Positions 1 through 9,600 of a stretch of DNA of 64,000 nucleotides are shown here, one piece after another (position 1 is the stretch's first letter; every line of letters starts with the position of its first letter). The DNA is taken from the NCBI GenBank assembly GCA_041394945.1, contig JAWKHH010000006.1, forward strand, positions 26,573 to 90,572. The letters are read 5' to 3'. Made by a program: the position numbers and the translations under genes. The DNA comes from Bryobacteraceae bacterium (GTDB lineage Bacteria; Acidobacteriota; Terriglobia; Bryobacterales; Bryobacteraceae). A model generated the notes under the pieces. The model did no database searches. It was not told where the DNA came from and saw only the letters and a program-made list of their open reading frames with translations.

Positions 1-2729
1 ATCGTGGCCGCGTCGCCGGTTTGGGCTGTGAGAGTGACATCGACGGCCGAGCCGCCGTCGACGGCGATGCGGAGCGTGTCATTGGTGCTGCCGGTGATGG
101 TGAAGTTGGCCGTCACCGCCGCCGCGCCGCCGGTCGCCGTTTCGGCGCCGAGGACGGTGAGTGCGTTCCCGGTCAAGGCGACCGTCGAGGCGGCGCCGCT
201 CGAGTTGGAGGTGATGCGGAGCGCGCCGCCGTTATCGACATCGGCCACCGCGCCGGTGAGACGCCCGTTGTTCAGGTAGGCGGCCAGTTCGGAGGCCGTG
301 TAGGTCCCGGGGCCGATGACGATGTTGGTGGCGCCGCCGCCGTCGATGTTGACGCCGAGGGTGTCGCTCGCGCCGGCGACGAGTGTGTACGGCCCGGCGT
401 TGGCGACGGCCGATTGACCGGCCGTGGCGAGCGTGCCGTCGGCCGCCGTTCCCTGGATCGACGCCGCCGTTTCGGAGCCGCGCGAGTTGATGCGGAAGCT
501 GGTCCCGTTGTTCGAGGCGACGGTCAGCTTGCCGCCGGAGAAGCTCGCCTGGAGCCCGGCCGCCTGCAGTTCGCTGTCGGCGGCGAAGGCCGTGTTGAGC
601 GCTTCGGCCACCGAAGCCCCGCTACGCGAGGTTCCGTAGGTCGGCGTGGTCGAGGTGGCGAAGCCGAGCACGGTGTTGGCCGTGCCGTCGAGCACCTGGA
701 TGGACCCGCCGGCGCCTTTGGTGGCCGATTCGATCGTGATGGCGTTGCCGACCACCGACGCCGAGCCGTTGACGCCAAGCGCGGTGTTGATCGCGTCGGC
801 GATGTCGTTCTTGGTCCGCGCGCCTTCGGTCAGCACGACGTTGACGGCGGTTCCGTTGACGATCAGGTTCAGCTCGTTGTTGTTCTCGGTGACGTTGACC
901 ACGCCGGCAGACGTGTTGCTCGAGGTGAGCGTGGCCGCGGTGGCGTCGCCGGCCGTGAGGTCGACCGTAACGGCGTTGCCGCTCGAGGCAGCGCCGTTGA
1001 TCGAGAACTCGAGCGTGGCGTTGGAGCCGGCGGCGCTGGTGGTCGGGTTATAGGTGACGCCCTGAATGGTCGAGTAATCGACCGCTCCGCCGGCGCCGGC
1101 CACGAACGAGCCGAAGCCGAGCCGGTTCTGCACGTCGCCGGTGACGTCGACCTGGAATTTCTCGCCCGTCTTCGACGTGAAGGTGAGCGTGTTGCCGGCC
1201 GTCGCCGTCGAGAGCGTGATGTCGGCCGCCGAGAGCGAGGAGTTGCCGGTCACGGCCGATTGCAGGCTTGAGATGGCCTCGGCCACGGTGGTGGTGGCGC
1301 TCACATCAAGACTCACGTCGACCGGCGAGGTCAGCGACGCCCCGGTGAACCGGAACGTGATCGTGCCGGCGCCCTTGGCGCCGAACGTGGTGGATCCGGC
1401 GGCGGTGTCGGCCGAGGCCTGGACGCGCGTCGAGACGCTCGCGCCGGTGGAGGCGTCGGCGGCCGAAGCCGTCCCGGCCAGGCCGAGGTTGGTCGACAGC
1501 GCGGTGGCCGTCGAGATCTGCACCGACGACGTGGAGCTGTTCGACTTCGAACGCAGCACGATCTGGTTGCCGTCGAGATAGGCCTCGGCCGCCGCCGCGA
1601 AACTCACGTTGGCGTTGAGATCCTTCACGATCTGGCCCTTGGACACGGTGTTGCCCGAGGTCACGGCGATGGTCAGTTCGGAGCCGCCGTCGATCTTCAC
1701 CTTGAGCGTGTCGGTGTCGCCCGGCGTGTCGTTGGTGTCCACCGCCGCCGCCGTGTTTGTGCCCGTCAGCGCGGCGTTCTGTTCGAACTTGCCGAGCAGG
1801 GCCGCCGAGAGCCGGTCGCCGGCTTCCACCTGGAACGCGGTCGAAGAGGAGCGGAACGACAATTGCCGAGCGCCGTTGGAGTCGGTGAGCGCGGTCGCCT
1901 TGATGCCCGCATTCTTGAACGCCGTCGCCGCCGCCGAAGAGCCGTTGCCGGCGCCTTCGATGGCCGCGTTGATCGCCGTGACGAGCGTGTCGACGTCGGT
2001 GACGCCGGCCGTGTTCACGCTCACCTTCACCTGGTTCGAATCGCCGAACCCGGGGCCGGTGAAGATGAAATCGGTGAAGCCGGCGTTGTCGACCGATCCC
2101 GAGTTCGCCGTATTGGCCAGAATCGACGACACCGAAGTCGCCGCCGACCCGGCGCCGATGTCGGTGCCGGTGGCGCCGGTGGCCTGCACGCCCTGCAGTC
2201 CGAGGCTCTGGGCGTCAATCGTCGAAGTGGTGAGGTCGACCGAAACCGCGCCGTTCTGAATCGCCGTCGTGCCGCCGTTGGCGCGGCCGCCGCCGATGAA
2301 CACCTGCAGCGATTTGGCGAACAACCCGCCCGTGTCGAGACCGATCGTCTGCGCCTGGCGGTTGATTTCCGTGATCACGCTCTGGAATTCCGAATTCAAC
2401 ACGTCGCGCGAGCCATTGAACGTGCCCGTCGCCGACTGCGTCGCCAGCGTCCGCGCGCGGTCGAGCAATTGCGAAATGTTGTTGATGCCGCCATCGATGG
2501 TCTGCAGCGTAGAAAGACCGTCGTTGGCGTTGCGGATACCCTGCGTGAGCACCGCGCGGTCGCTGCGGAAAGAGTTGGCGATCGCCAGACCCGCCGCGTC
2601 GTCGCCCGAACTGACGATGCGCAAACCGCTCGTGACGCGGTTGATCGTCTTCGCCTGAAACTCCTGGCTGATCCGCAGGTAGTCCTGGGCCTGCAGGGAG
2701 GGGACGTTTGTATTGATCGAAAATGCCAT
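1..2729 (-). CDS. fliC: Flagellin, very large, 3' end beyond window
   Basis: Structural subunit of the flagellar filament. The ATG at 2729 follows an AGGAG at 2736-2740. Translation begins MAFSINTNVPSLQAQ and runs into classic D0/D1 helices (SGLRIVSSGDDAAGLAIAN, residues about 34-53; later NDGLSTLQTIDGGI and EFQSVITEINRQAQ). After about residue 150 the protein becomes a long chain of beta-rich, Ser/Thr/Gly/Ala-rich modules resembling Flagellin_IN repeats, for example TLKVKIDGGSELTIAV and TLRIAVDGGSAVDVTL. About 909 codons are visible with no stop, and the C-terminal D1/D0 helices lie off the left edge. Most flagellins are about 270-500 residues, so this is a giant form with an expanded central domain. 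The leader carries CsrA-type sites, and fliW and csrA lie at 55.5-56.2 kb. Confidence 0.93.
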   Translation of the reverse strand, partial: MAFSINTNVPSLQAQDYLRISQEFQAKTINRVTSGLRIVSSGDDAAGLAIANSFRSDRAVLTQGIRNANDGLSTLQTIDGGINNISQLLDRARTLATQSATGTFNGSRDVLNSEFQSVITEINRQAQTIGLDTGGLFAKSLQVFIGGGRANGGTTAIQNGAVSVDLTTSTIDAQSLGLQGVQATGATGTDIGAGSAATSVSSILANTANSGSVDNAGFTDFIFTGPGFGDSNQVKVSVNTAGVTDVDTLVTAINAAIEGAGNGSSAAATAFKNAGIKATALTDSNGARQLSFRSSSTAFQVEAGDRLSAALLGKFEQNAALTGTNTAAAVDTNDTPGDTDTLKVKIDGGSELTIAVTSGNTVSKGQIVKDLNANVSFAAAAEAYLDGNQIVLRSKSNSSTSSVQISTATALSTNLGLAGTASAADASTGASVSTRVQASADTAAGSTTFGAKGAGTITFRFTGASLTSPVDVSLDVSATTTVAEAISSLQSAVTGNSSLSAADITLSTATAGNTLTFTSKTGEKFQVDVTGDVQNRLGFGSFVAGAGGAVDYSTIQGVTYNPTTSAAGSNATLEFSINGAASSGNAVTVDLTAGDATAATLTSSNTSAGVVNVTENNNELNLIVNGTAVNVVLTEGARTKNDIADAINTALGVNGSASVVGNAITIESATKGAGGSIQVLDGTANTVLGFATSTTPTYGTSRSGASVAEALNTAFAADSELQAAGLQASFSGGKLTVASNNGTSFRINSRGSETAASIQGTAADGTLATAGQSAVANAGPYTLVAGASDTLGVNIDGGGATNIVIGPGTYTASELAAYLNNGRLTGAVADVDNGGALRITSNSSGAASTVALTGNALTVLGAETATGGAAAVTANFTITGSTNDTLRIAVDGGSAVDVTLTAQTGDAAT

Positions 2730-2730
2730 T

Positions 2731-2770
2731 ATTCGCTCCTGAATCTTCCTGCCCGGGACTCCTTTCCCGG
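2731..2770 (-). promoter_or_regulatory. Flagellin mRNA leader with candidate CsrA sites
   Basis: On the minus strand the flagellin leader has a perfect 6-bp stem (2753-2758 with 2765-2770, CCGGGA/TCCCGG) whose six-base loop is AAGGAG. About a dozen bases later comes the Shine-Dalgarno AGGAG (2736-2740), and another AGGAAG lies between them. A GGA in a hairpin loop plus a GGA in the Shine-Dalgarno is the arrangement CsrA uses to repress hag translation in Bacillus subtilis. The sites are seen; binding is inferred. Confidence 0.5.
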
Positions 2771-2874
2771 TCCGGCGTCTGTTTCACCACGCGCCGGTTG
2801 TGGGAGTTGACTTCAAGGTCCATATCGGAGCAGGCGGGAGGAATGTGAGAGGGAAATGGCGTGCGGGGTTCCCG

Positions 2875-2903
2875 GGAGCGGCGCCTGGCGGCGCCGCGGC
2901 TCC
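2875..2903 (-). terminator. Hairpin after the 2912-6253 gene
   Basis: GGAGCGGCGCC at 2875-2885 pairs with GGCGCC-GC-GGCTCC at 2890-2903 around a four-base loop, just past the stop at 2912. There is no clear T-tract, so this may be a weak intrinsic terminator or an mRNA-end stabilising hairpin. Confidence 0.4.
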
Positions 2904-2911
2904 GGGATTCG

Positions 2912-5900
2912 CTACTGATAGACGATGGTCAGCTTCGGCCGGTTGGCGACCACCGCTGCTTCGCTCGAGTGAAAACGAAGGAACGAACCAGACGGGGCGG
3001 TCAGGACAAGACCGGCGTTGGCGGCCGGATTGGAGATCCAGGTCTGGACGATGGCGGGGTCGAGATCGACGGTGATCGATTGGTTGGAGACGCCGCGGAA
3101 GCCGTCGATCCGGAAGGAAGCTCCGGAGACGAGGTCGGCGCCGTCGCCGGAGGCGCCGGGCGCGGCCCAGGCGAGGGCGCCGGAGCGGGTGAGCCAACTG
3201 AGTTCGGGAGTGTCGGTCCAGGCGTTCTTGAGATAGTAACCCTCGACGAGTGCGGCGGCCGGAGCGTAGGGCGTGGTGAGGGTCAACTGGGCGCGTTGGA
3301 CGGACGTGCCGGCCGGAGCGGCGAGGCCGTCGAACCGGATGAGTCCGTGCATGGTGTAGGTGGCGGTGGCGGCGGCGTAGACGATGTCGCCGCGGAGGGT
3401 GTTTCCGTTGCCTCCGTTGTACTGCGCGTTCTGATTGGAGATGGTGACATCGGCCGCGGATTGATAGCCGCCGGCGCCTTGCTGATAGGTGCTGGTGACG
3501 GGGCCGGAGCTCGGCGCCGGAGAGGGGGGAGGCGGGGTGGTGGTGACGCCGGTCTGATAGTCGATGGTGAGTTTGGGGCGATAGGCGGCGTTGGCGGCGT
3601 CGGGCGCATGGATGCGGATGGGGAAGCCGGTGGGGTTTTCGAGGACGAGTCCGGCGTTGGCGGCGCCGTCGACCCAGCCTTGCACGATGGCCGGATCGAG
3701 GTCGACGGTGAGCACCTCGTTGGAGCGGGCGGTGGGGTGGGGGAAGACGACGGGCTGGCCGGTGCGGTCGGCGGCGCCGCCGGCTCCGGGCGCGGCCCAG
3801 GAAGCGGTGGCGGTCCGGTTCTTCCAGCCGAGGGCGGGGAACAGGTCCCAGGGGCTGGCGAGGTAATAGGCGGAGAGCGCGGCGTTGGGGTCGGCATAGG
3901 TGAGGGTGACCGAGAGGCGGGCTCGGGCGACGGTGGCGCCCGCGGGGAGGCTGAGGCCGTCGAAACGGAGCAGGCCACGCGCTTCGTAGGAACTGTTGCG
4001 CAAGGCGAGGATGTAAGTGTTGAAGTAAGTATAGCCATTGCCGCCGCTGGAGGCCAGATACTGGGAGGTGATGGTGGCGGCTGCCTCGCCCGAGTATCCG
4101 GAAACGCCCTGCTGCCAGGTAATCTGGTTTCCGGTCGAAGCCGGGGCCGGGGCCGCGACGGTGACGGCGAGGGGGGCCGACATAGCCGTGCGGTTGGCGT
4201 TGTCGACGATCCGCGCGGTGAGCGAGAACGACCCGGCGGCGACCGCCGTCCAGGCGAACGAATAGGGCGCGGTGGTATCGGAGCCGATCAGCGACGCCCC
4301 GTTATAGAAATCGACGCGGACCACGGGCAGGGGCGAAACGGCGCTCGCGGTGAGATTGACGGCGCCCGGCGCGGTGAGAATGGAGCCGGCGCCGAGGGTC
4401 AACTGAACGGTGGGGGCGGCGGGCGGCGCTGGCGGCGGCGCGGTATCGGTCAGCGCCCATTGGAGTCCGGACGAATTCTTGAACCACCAGGCGTACTTGC
4501 GGGCGGGATTGACGCGGAAGGCGTCGTAGCCGCTAGCCGGGGCGGCGGGGCGGGTCCAGAGGGTGATGACGTGGCTGAAGGTGGTGTAGAGCTCGTTGGC
4601 GACGGCGGCGAGGCGGCTGGCCTCGGCCGTGTCGCCGGACTGGCGGGCGAAGTAGGAACCCCAGGCGACGGTGGTGGCGCACTCGAAGGAGTGTTCGTGA
4701 TCGGACCAGGGATCGACGTGATCGGCGAAGCCCTGTCCGGAGGTGGAGGCGAGGTAGAAGGGGAAGCGGAGAGGCTGGCCGCCGTTGAAGGCCGCGAGGC
4801 CGTTGGCGCCGGAGCTCCAGGAGGCGTTGGTCCAGTAGGCGCCGCGGCCGGCGAGGTGTTGGGCGAGGCCGAGGATGAGGCTGGCGGTTTCGGACGATTC
4901 GCTGACGTTGTAGACGCGGAGGGCTGCATCGGTGAGCATGGCCGACATCCAGGGGGAGGTGGCCGGGTCGGCGGTGGCGCCTTCTTCGGGGTCGTGATCA
5001 ACGATGGCGTGCCAGAGTCCGCCGTCGGCGGCGCCGCCGTAGGGAGTGGTCTGCATGGCGCGGAGATCGGCGAGGATCTGGAGGGTTTTCGAGCGGGCGG
5101 TGGCGGAGCCGTTGGTTTCGAAAGCGACGACGTTAGCCATCCATTTCAAGGCGGCGGAGCGTTCGGTCCAGGGGCGGCCGCGGGTGTAGGCGGTACGCAC
5201 GGGGTCGAGGGCGCGGGGGATCCAGTCGGTGACGTAGGGCAGCAGCGTCGCATCGCCGGTGAGCCAGTAGGTGGTGGCGAGGCTTTCGTTGTAGTTATAG
5301 AGCTCGACGAACCAGGAGGCGTTGGGATCGGGGTTCCGGGGTCTGAAGTTACCGACGCAGATGGAGGCGCAATCGCCGGGGACGTAGATCTGGCGCTTGT
5401 AGAACTGCGCGTTGCGGACGGCTTCGCGCAGGAAGCGGAAGCCGCCGCCGCGGAAGTAAGCCAGGTACATGGCCATGGGACGGTCGTAGAGCCAGGGTTC
5501 GTATTCGGTGAGGAAGGCGTTGGTGTTGTTGGCGTGGAACGGCTCGAGGCGGTCGTCGTCGTTGATGATCGTGTAGAAGAAGTTGACCTGAGCATGGTCG
5601 GCTTCCTCGAAGCCGGGGTAGGAGGCGGCGACGGTGGTGGGGTCCATGCGGGGGAGGCCGATGGAGTCGGGCATTGGAGCCATGGGGGATTTGATGCCGC
5701 TGGCGGCGAGCCATTGTTTGGGCAGGACGGCGTAGACGTCGGGCTCGGAGACGCCGTGGGAGGGGCCGAAGGTGGGGCCGCCGGTGGCGGTGACGCCGTC
5801 GGTGACGGGGTGCCAGGCGGTTTTGGGGTCGCGGGGGGAGGCGATGGAGCGGGTGCGGTCCGTGTATCCCCACTCGACGGTGATGGGTTCGGAGTTGGGA

Positions 5901-6253
5901 TAGCGGATGGTGAAGGCGTAGTCGATCTGGATTTGGACGACACGGACGGAGGCGCCGTCCTGAGCGGGGTCGGTGAGGTGGCGCCAGAGGGCGAGTTCGG
6001 AGACGTGGGCGGGGATTTCAGAGCCGTTGCGGAGGACGCGGATGCCGGCCAGCCGGGCGGAGGTCATGGCGCCGCGTGGAAAGGGGACGCCGAAGGTGAC
6101 GAGGGTGGAGGAGGCGGCGACGGATTCGGTGGGGTAAAGATCGACGGTGAGGGAGCCCTGAGTGGGCGGGGTCGTGTGGAACTGGGCGAAGGCGGGAAGG
6201 GTGGCAAGGAGGATCGGGTAGAGGCGGGCGGTGAAACGGCGGGCGGAGTACAC
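2912..6253 (-). CDS. Secreted multidomain protein with Ig-like and two DNRLRE-type domains
   Basis: 1113 residues from a GTG at 6253. An ATG is not needed because the GTG directly precedes a good signal peptide (RRFTARLYPILLATLPAFA, cleaved near AFA-Q). Residues about 30-600 are rich in Trp and Tyr and resemble an alpha/alpha-toroid glycan-active fold. About 620-715 is a bacterial Ig-like domain (VRVDFYNGASLIG, YSFAWTAV). Two related C-terminal domains follow (about 730-895 and 920-1113); each ends TVDLDPAIVQ.W...NAGLVL and then RPKLTI.YQ, the pattern of DNRLRE domains. No catalytic residues could be assigned. It shares the locus with two other very large secreted proteins and probably acts on or binds surface polysaccharide outside the cell; that role is inferred. 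Confidence 0.8.
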   Translation of the reverse strand: MYSARRFTARLYPILLATLPAFAQFHTTPPTQGSLTVDLYPTESVAASSTLVTFGVPFPRGAMTSARLAGIRVLRNGSEIPAHVSELALWRHLTDPAQDGASVRVVQIQIDYAFTIRYPNSEPITVEWGYTDRTRSIASPRDPKTAWHPVTDGVTATGGPTFGPSHGVSEPDVYAVLPKQWLAASGIKSPMAPMPDSIGLPRMDPTTVAASYPGFEEADHAQVNFFYTIINDDDRLEPFHANNTNAFLTEYEPWLYDRPMAMYLAYFRGGGFRFLREAVRNAQFYKRQIYVPGDCASICVGNFRPRNPDPNASWFVELYNYNESLATTYWLTGDATLLPYVTDWIPRALDPVRTAYTRGRPWTERSAALKWMANVVAFETNGSATARSKTLQILADLRAMQTTPYGGAADGGLWHAIVDHDPEEGATADPATSPWMSAMLTDAALRVYNVSESSETASLILGLAQHLAGRGAYWTNASWSSGANGLAAFNGGQPLRFPFYLASTSGQGFADHVDPWSDHEHSFECATTVAWGSYFARQSGDTAEASRLAAVANELYTTFSHVITLWTRPAAPASGYDAFRVNPARKYAWWFKNSSGLQWALTDTAPPPAPPAAPTVQLTLGAGSILTAPGAVNLTASAVSPLPVVRVDFYNGASLIGSDTTAPYSFAWTAVAAGSFSLTARIVDNANRTAMSAPLAVTVAAPAPASTGNQITWQQGVSGYSGEAAATITSQYLASSGGNGYTYFNTYILALRNSSYEARGLLRFDGLSLPAGATVARARLSVTLTYADPNAALSAYYLASPWDLFPALGWKNRTATASWAAPGAGGAADRTGQPVVFPHPTARSNEVLTVDLDPAIVQGWVDGAANAGLVLENPTGFPIRIHAPDAANAAYRPKLTIDYQTGVTTTPPPPSPAPSSGPVTSTYQQGAGGYQSAADVTISNQNAQYNGGNGNTLRGDIVYAAATATYTMHGLIRFDGLAAPAGTSVQRAQLTLTTPYAPAAALVEGYYLKNAWTDTPELSWLTRSGALAWAAPGASGDGADLVSGASFRIDGFRGVSNQSITVDLDPAIVQTWISNPAANAGLVLTAPSGSFLRFHSSEAAVVANRPKLTIVYQ

Positions 6254-6587
6254 GATAAACAGCGGTTCCTTTCGGAGGTTGGCCTACAGGTAAACCATCG
6301 GAAAAACGAAGGGGGTTTTATATCGGCGGAAACGCTTGCCGGTTCCTCGGTTGACCGGCCCTAGTTTGCAGCAACGAGGAGGCCAGACCGGCGTCGCGAA
6401 TCGGGGTATAAGTTGTCTCATATGAGGGGATTCGCGGGGACGAATTCGGCGTTTTTGTGGCGAACGGCGACGGTTCGACAAGCAAGCCGGGCGACTGGGG
6501 CGTCGAGCGGGGGGCAAGCTCAGGGGGATGGGGGGATTAGGAAATATTTACCGGGTTCGGGATGGAAAAACTTACGAAGTACCGGGT
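6254..6587. other. Gene-free stretch upstream of the 2912-6253 gene
   Basis: About 330 bp without a convincing gene on either strand. On the minus strand it is the 5' region of the secreted-protein gene, with AAAGGA about 13 bases before the GTG. A GCCGGT/ACCGGC stem lies around 6339-6360. I looked for a c-di-GMP riboswitch because such leaders precede some secreted matrix genes, but the conserved core is absent. No promoter is assigned with confidence. Confidence 0.4.
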
Positions 6588-6618
6588 CCGGCGCGGTCCG
6601 GAATGGGGACCGCGCCGG
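6588..6618 (-). terminator. Perfect 12-bp inverted repeat after the 6637-11499 gene
   Basis: CCGGCGCGGTCC at 6588-6599 is an exact reverse complement of 6607-6618, with a seven-base loop. It starts 19 bp past the stop codon of the large minus-strand gene. A TTTTT run follows about 20 bases further in the direction of transcription rather than immediately after the stem, so the intrinsic-terminator call is moderate. Confidence 0.55.
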
Positions 6619-6636
6619 GAGGCCGACTCGTACGGA

Positions 6637-9600
6637 TCAGTGGATCATCACGGCGGTGACCTGGGACGGCCCGGCGAGGATCTGGTTGGCCGATCCGCGC
6701 CAGGTGTACCGGATGTAGTGAACGGATCCGCGGGGCAGGCTGCCAAGGGAAACCTGGCAGGAAGCGCTGCACGACTGGGAGACGTTCGATCCGAGGGCGG
6801 CCGTGGGCCCGTGTTCGAGCAGGACGTTGGCCACCGGCAGGAGGGGCGGCGGGGAGCCGTTCCAGGTGAGGTTGGCCGAGCCGGAGAGGTTCGAAGTGGT
6901 GGCGCCGACGATGGCGCCGTTGGCGCCGCAGGCGGCGTCGAGCGTATAGGCGGTGGCCGGCGAGAGTCCGGCGACGAACAACGTCCGGGTAGCGACGCCG
7001 GCCGGGACGATGTCGCTGGCGGCCGGAGGCGTTTGAGGATCGACCGAGGATCGGACGATGAGCTGACACGGTTCGTCGGCGGGGAGGCCAGGTTTGGAAA
7101 CGACGACGGATGCGGTGTTGTTTCCGGTTGAAACGGAGCGGACGTTCAGCGTGGCGCTGAGGGGCGGCCGCACGGTGATGGTGACGGCGAGTTCGCCCAG
7201 GAGATTGTTCTCGTCGGTGGCGCGCACCAGGATGGCGAAGTTGCCGATTCGCCGCGCGGCGCCGGAGATCAGGCCGGAATCGAATTCGAGGCCTTCGGGA
7301 AGGGTGGCCGGATCGTCGAGCGCCCAGGTGTAGTTGCCGCTGCCGCCGGTGGCGTTGAAGACGACGGTGGCGACGGTGTTCAGCGTGAGGTCGAACGACC
7401 CGGACAAGTGGTTCACCGAAACCGGCTGATCGCCCGAGACGGAGATCGAGAAGGCTTTGTCGGCGAACGCCGATGCGGCGTCGGTGAGGCGGACCGTGAA
7501 GTTGGACGTTGCGGCTGCGATGGGAACGCCGCTGATGACGCCGGTTGAGGAATTCAAGGTCAACCCGGCGGGCAGCGTCCCGACCGGGATGGACCACGTA
7601 CAAGGAGTCACCGAACAGGCTCCGGCCAACTCGGTGGTGTAGCTGCCGCCGATCTGGCCGCCGGGCAGCGAACTGGTGAAGATCTGCGGTGGGCCTCCGG
7701 AAGCGGCCGAGACGGTGAGAACGACGGTGACCGTTTCCGGACTGTTGGCGGCGACGGGCGACGAAACCTCGATCGGGCAGGAGTAGGCGCCGGGGGCGAG
7801 GCTCGAACCGGACGGCGTCAGGGTGATCGAAAAGGCCTGCGGGGATGGACCCGAGGCCGGGGTGACGGCGCACCATGGCGTGTTCGCCGAGGCGGTGACG
7901 GTGCAGGCGGCATCCTGACAGAAGGCGGTGAAACCGCGATCGGCGGGATCCGGATCGCCGGCCGTCCATGAGACCGGAATCTCGGAGACGGATGCGGCGA
8001 GGATGACGGCGCCGGTTTGCGATACGAGCACCGTGCCGGCGGGAGCGTTGAACTCGAGCGTTTCAGTGTTACCGTCGACGCTGAGTCCGGAGAGAATGAC
8101 GCTGCCGTTGAGCTTCACTTCATACGTGCCCGGGGTGAGTCCGCCGACCAGATAGCGGCCCTGGCCCGCGTGCGTCGAGACCGCGGACGCGCTGATGTAG
8201 TTGGATGCGCCGGCGGCGGATGTCTTCGAGAACAGCACGACGAGCGGAGTGCCGGGGTCGTCGACCTGCAGCGCGCGGAAGTTGCTGTCGGAGGTAAGCA
8301 GCGTCACCGGCGGGAGCGTGTCGGAGAGCGAGCCGCTGACGCGATGCAGGACGAGGAACTCGGCTTCGGTGGCGGTTCCGCCGTCGAGGGTGAGCGGGAT
8401 GCTGTAGGCGGTGTTGGCGCCCTGGGTGACGGTTCCGCCGAGCAGGATCTTGGAAGACATCCGGGCGTTCGACATCGGGTCGGTGTAGACGAAAGTGTCG
8501 CCGGCGAGACTGCCGGTGGGAACGGGTGTCTTCTTTTGGATCCGGTAGAAGAGCCGGGTGCGGATGGCCTGCGGCGACGAGGTGCGGACGTGGTCGTAGG
8601 CGATGACGTAGTCGGCGGATTGGCCGGCCGGCTTGAGGTGAGCGACCTGGCGGCTGGCGGCGGTGACGTTGACGGTGGTCTTGTAAGACCCGGCGGTATC
8701 GATGCGCGTGTAGACGGAGGTTGGCGATCCATACTGTCGGTCCCAGACGGGGTTCTGGCCGTCGTGAACGAGACCGGCGATGGAGCCGGGCTTGAGATTG
8801 TTCGCCGCGCCGACTTCGACGTAGTTGGTGGTTCCAGCGCTTCCCATGCCGGCGTTGGCATCGTCGTCGAGGAGACGGCCGCGGGCGTCGCCTTGCGTGC
8901 AGGGATCGGCGGCGCATCGGGCGATCTTGTAGCCGCCGGGCGCGGGATAGCCGGCCCAGTGGTCGTAGGCGGGCGCGGCGCCGAGCACGGTAAGATGCGT
9001 GGCGGACGGATCGGTCCAGGAACCGCGGGAGAACAAAAGGCCGAGCGGCTTCTTCACGGTCGAATCGACCTGGGTGAAGTAGCGGTAGGTGGGCAGGGTT
9101 CGATAGTCGGAGGCCGAGGGCCAGCCGCCGCGATGGAGCAGGTAATAGGGGATGACTTCCTTGCCGGTGCTGGTCTGGGCCTGCTGCGAGAAGGCGAGGA
9201 AGTTGGAGGTGTTTTCGAGCCAGTAGCGAAAATGCTGGCCGGTTACGCCGCCGATGGTGCTGGCCGTGACGGCGGCGTGCTTGAAGTCATCGTTTTCCAG
9301 GGTCTGTTCATCCGAGCCGGCGTCGGCGAACCGCGGAGTGATGAGCCAGTTGTAAGGCATGCCGGCGTAGATCGGATAATACATGGCGTTGAGCCACTTC
9401 TGGCCGGCGAACAAATCGAGCGGCTGGGCGGTGAACGAATGCAGCGTCTCCGCCCAAACGACCATGAAGTCCATCCAGCGGCCGCCGTGGTAACCGGTGG
9501 TGGAGGAGCCGCCGGACATGCCGGTCCAGGAGGAGTCGATCACCGGATACATGTAGTCGTACCACCAGTTGAAGGCGTTCTCGGCGATGGTGACGGCGGC

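Noticed and set aside
21..2810. Long plus-strand open frames opposite the flagellin gene (for example 21-1271, 1863-2810)
   Set aside because: Arg/Gly/Val-rich shadow translations; the minus frame has clear flagellin motifs and a ribosome-binding site.
2861..6364. 1167-codon plus-strand open frame
   Set aside because: Gly/Glu/Val-rich composition with no domains; it is the antisense of the secreted protein with signal peptide and DNRLRE repeats.
6290..6400. Possible cyclic-di-GMP riboswitch upstream of the 2912-6253 gene
   Set aside because: Only a GCAAAC and a small stem match; the conserved core of the GEMM motif is missing.
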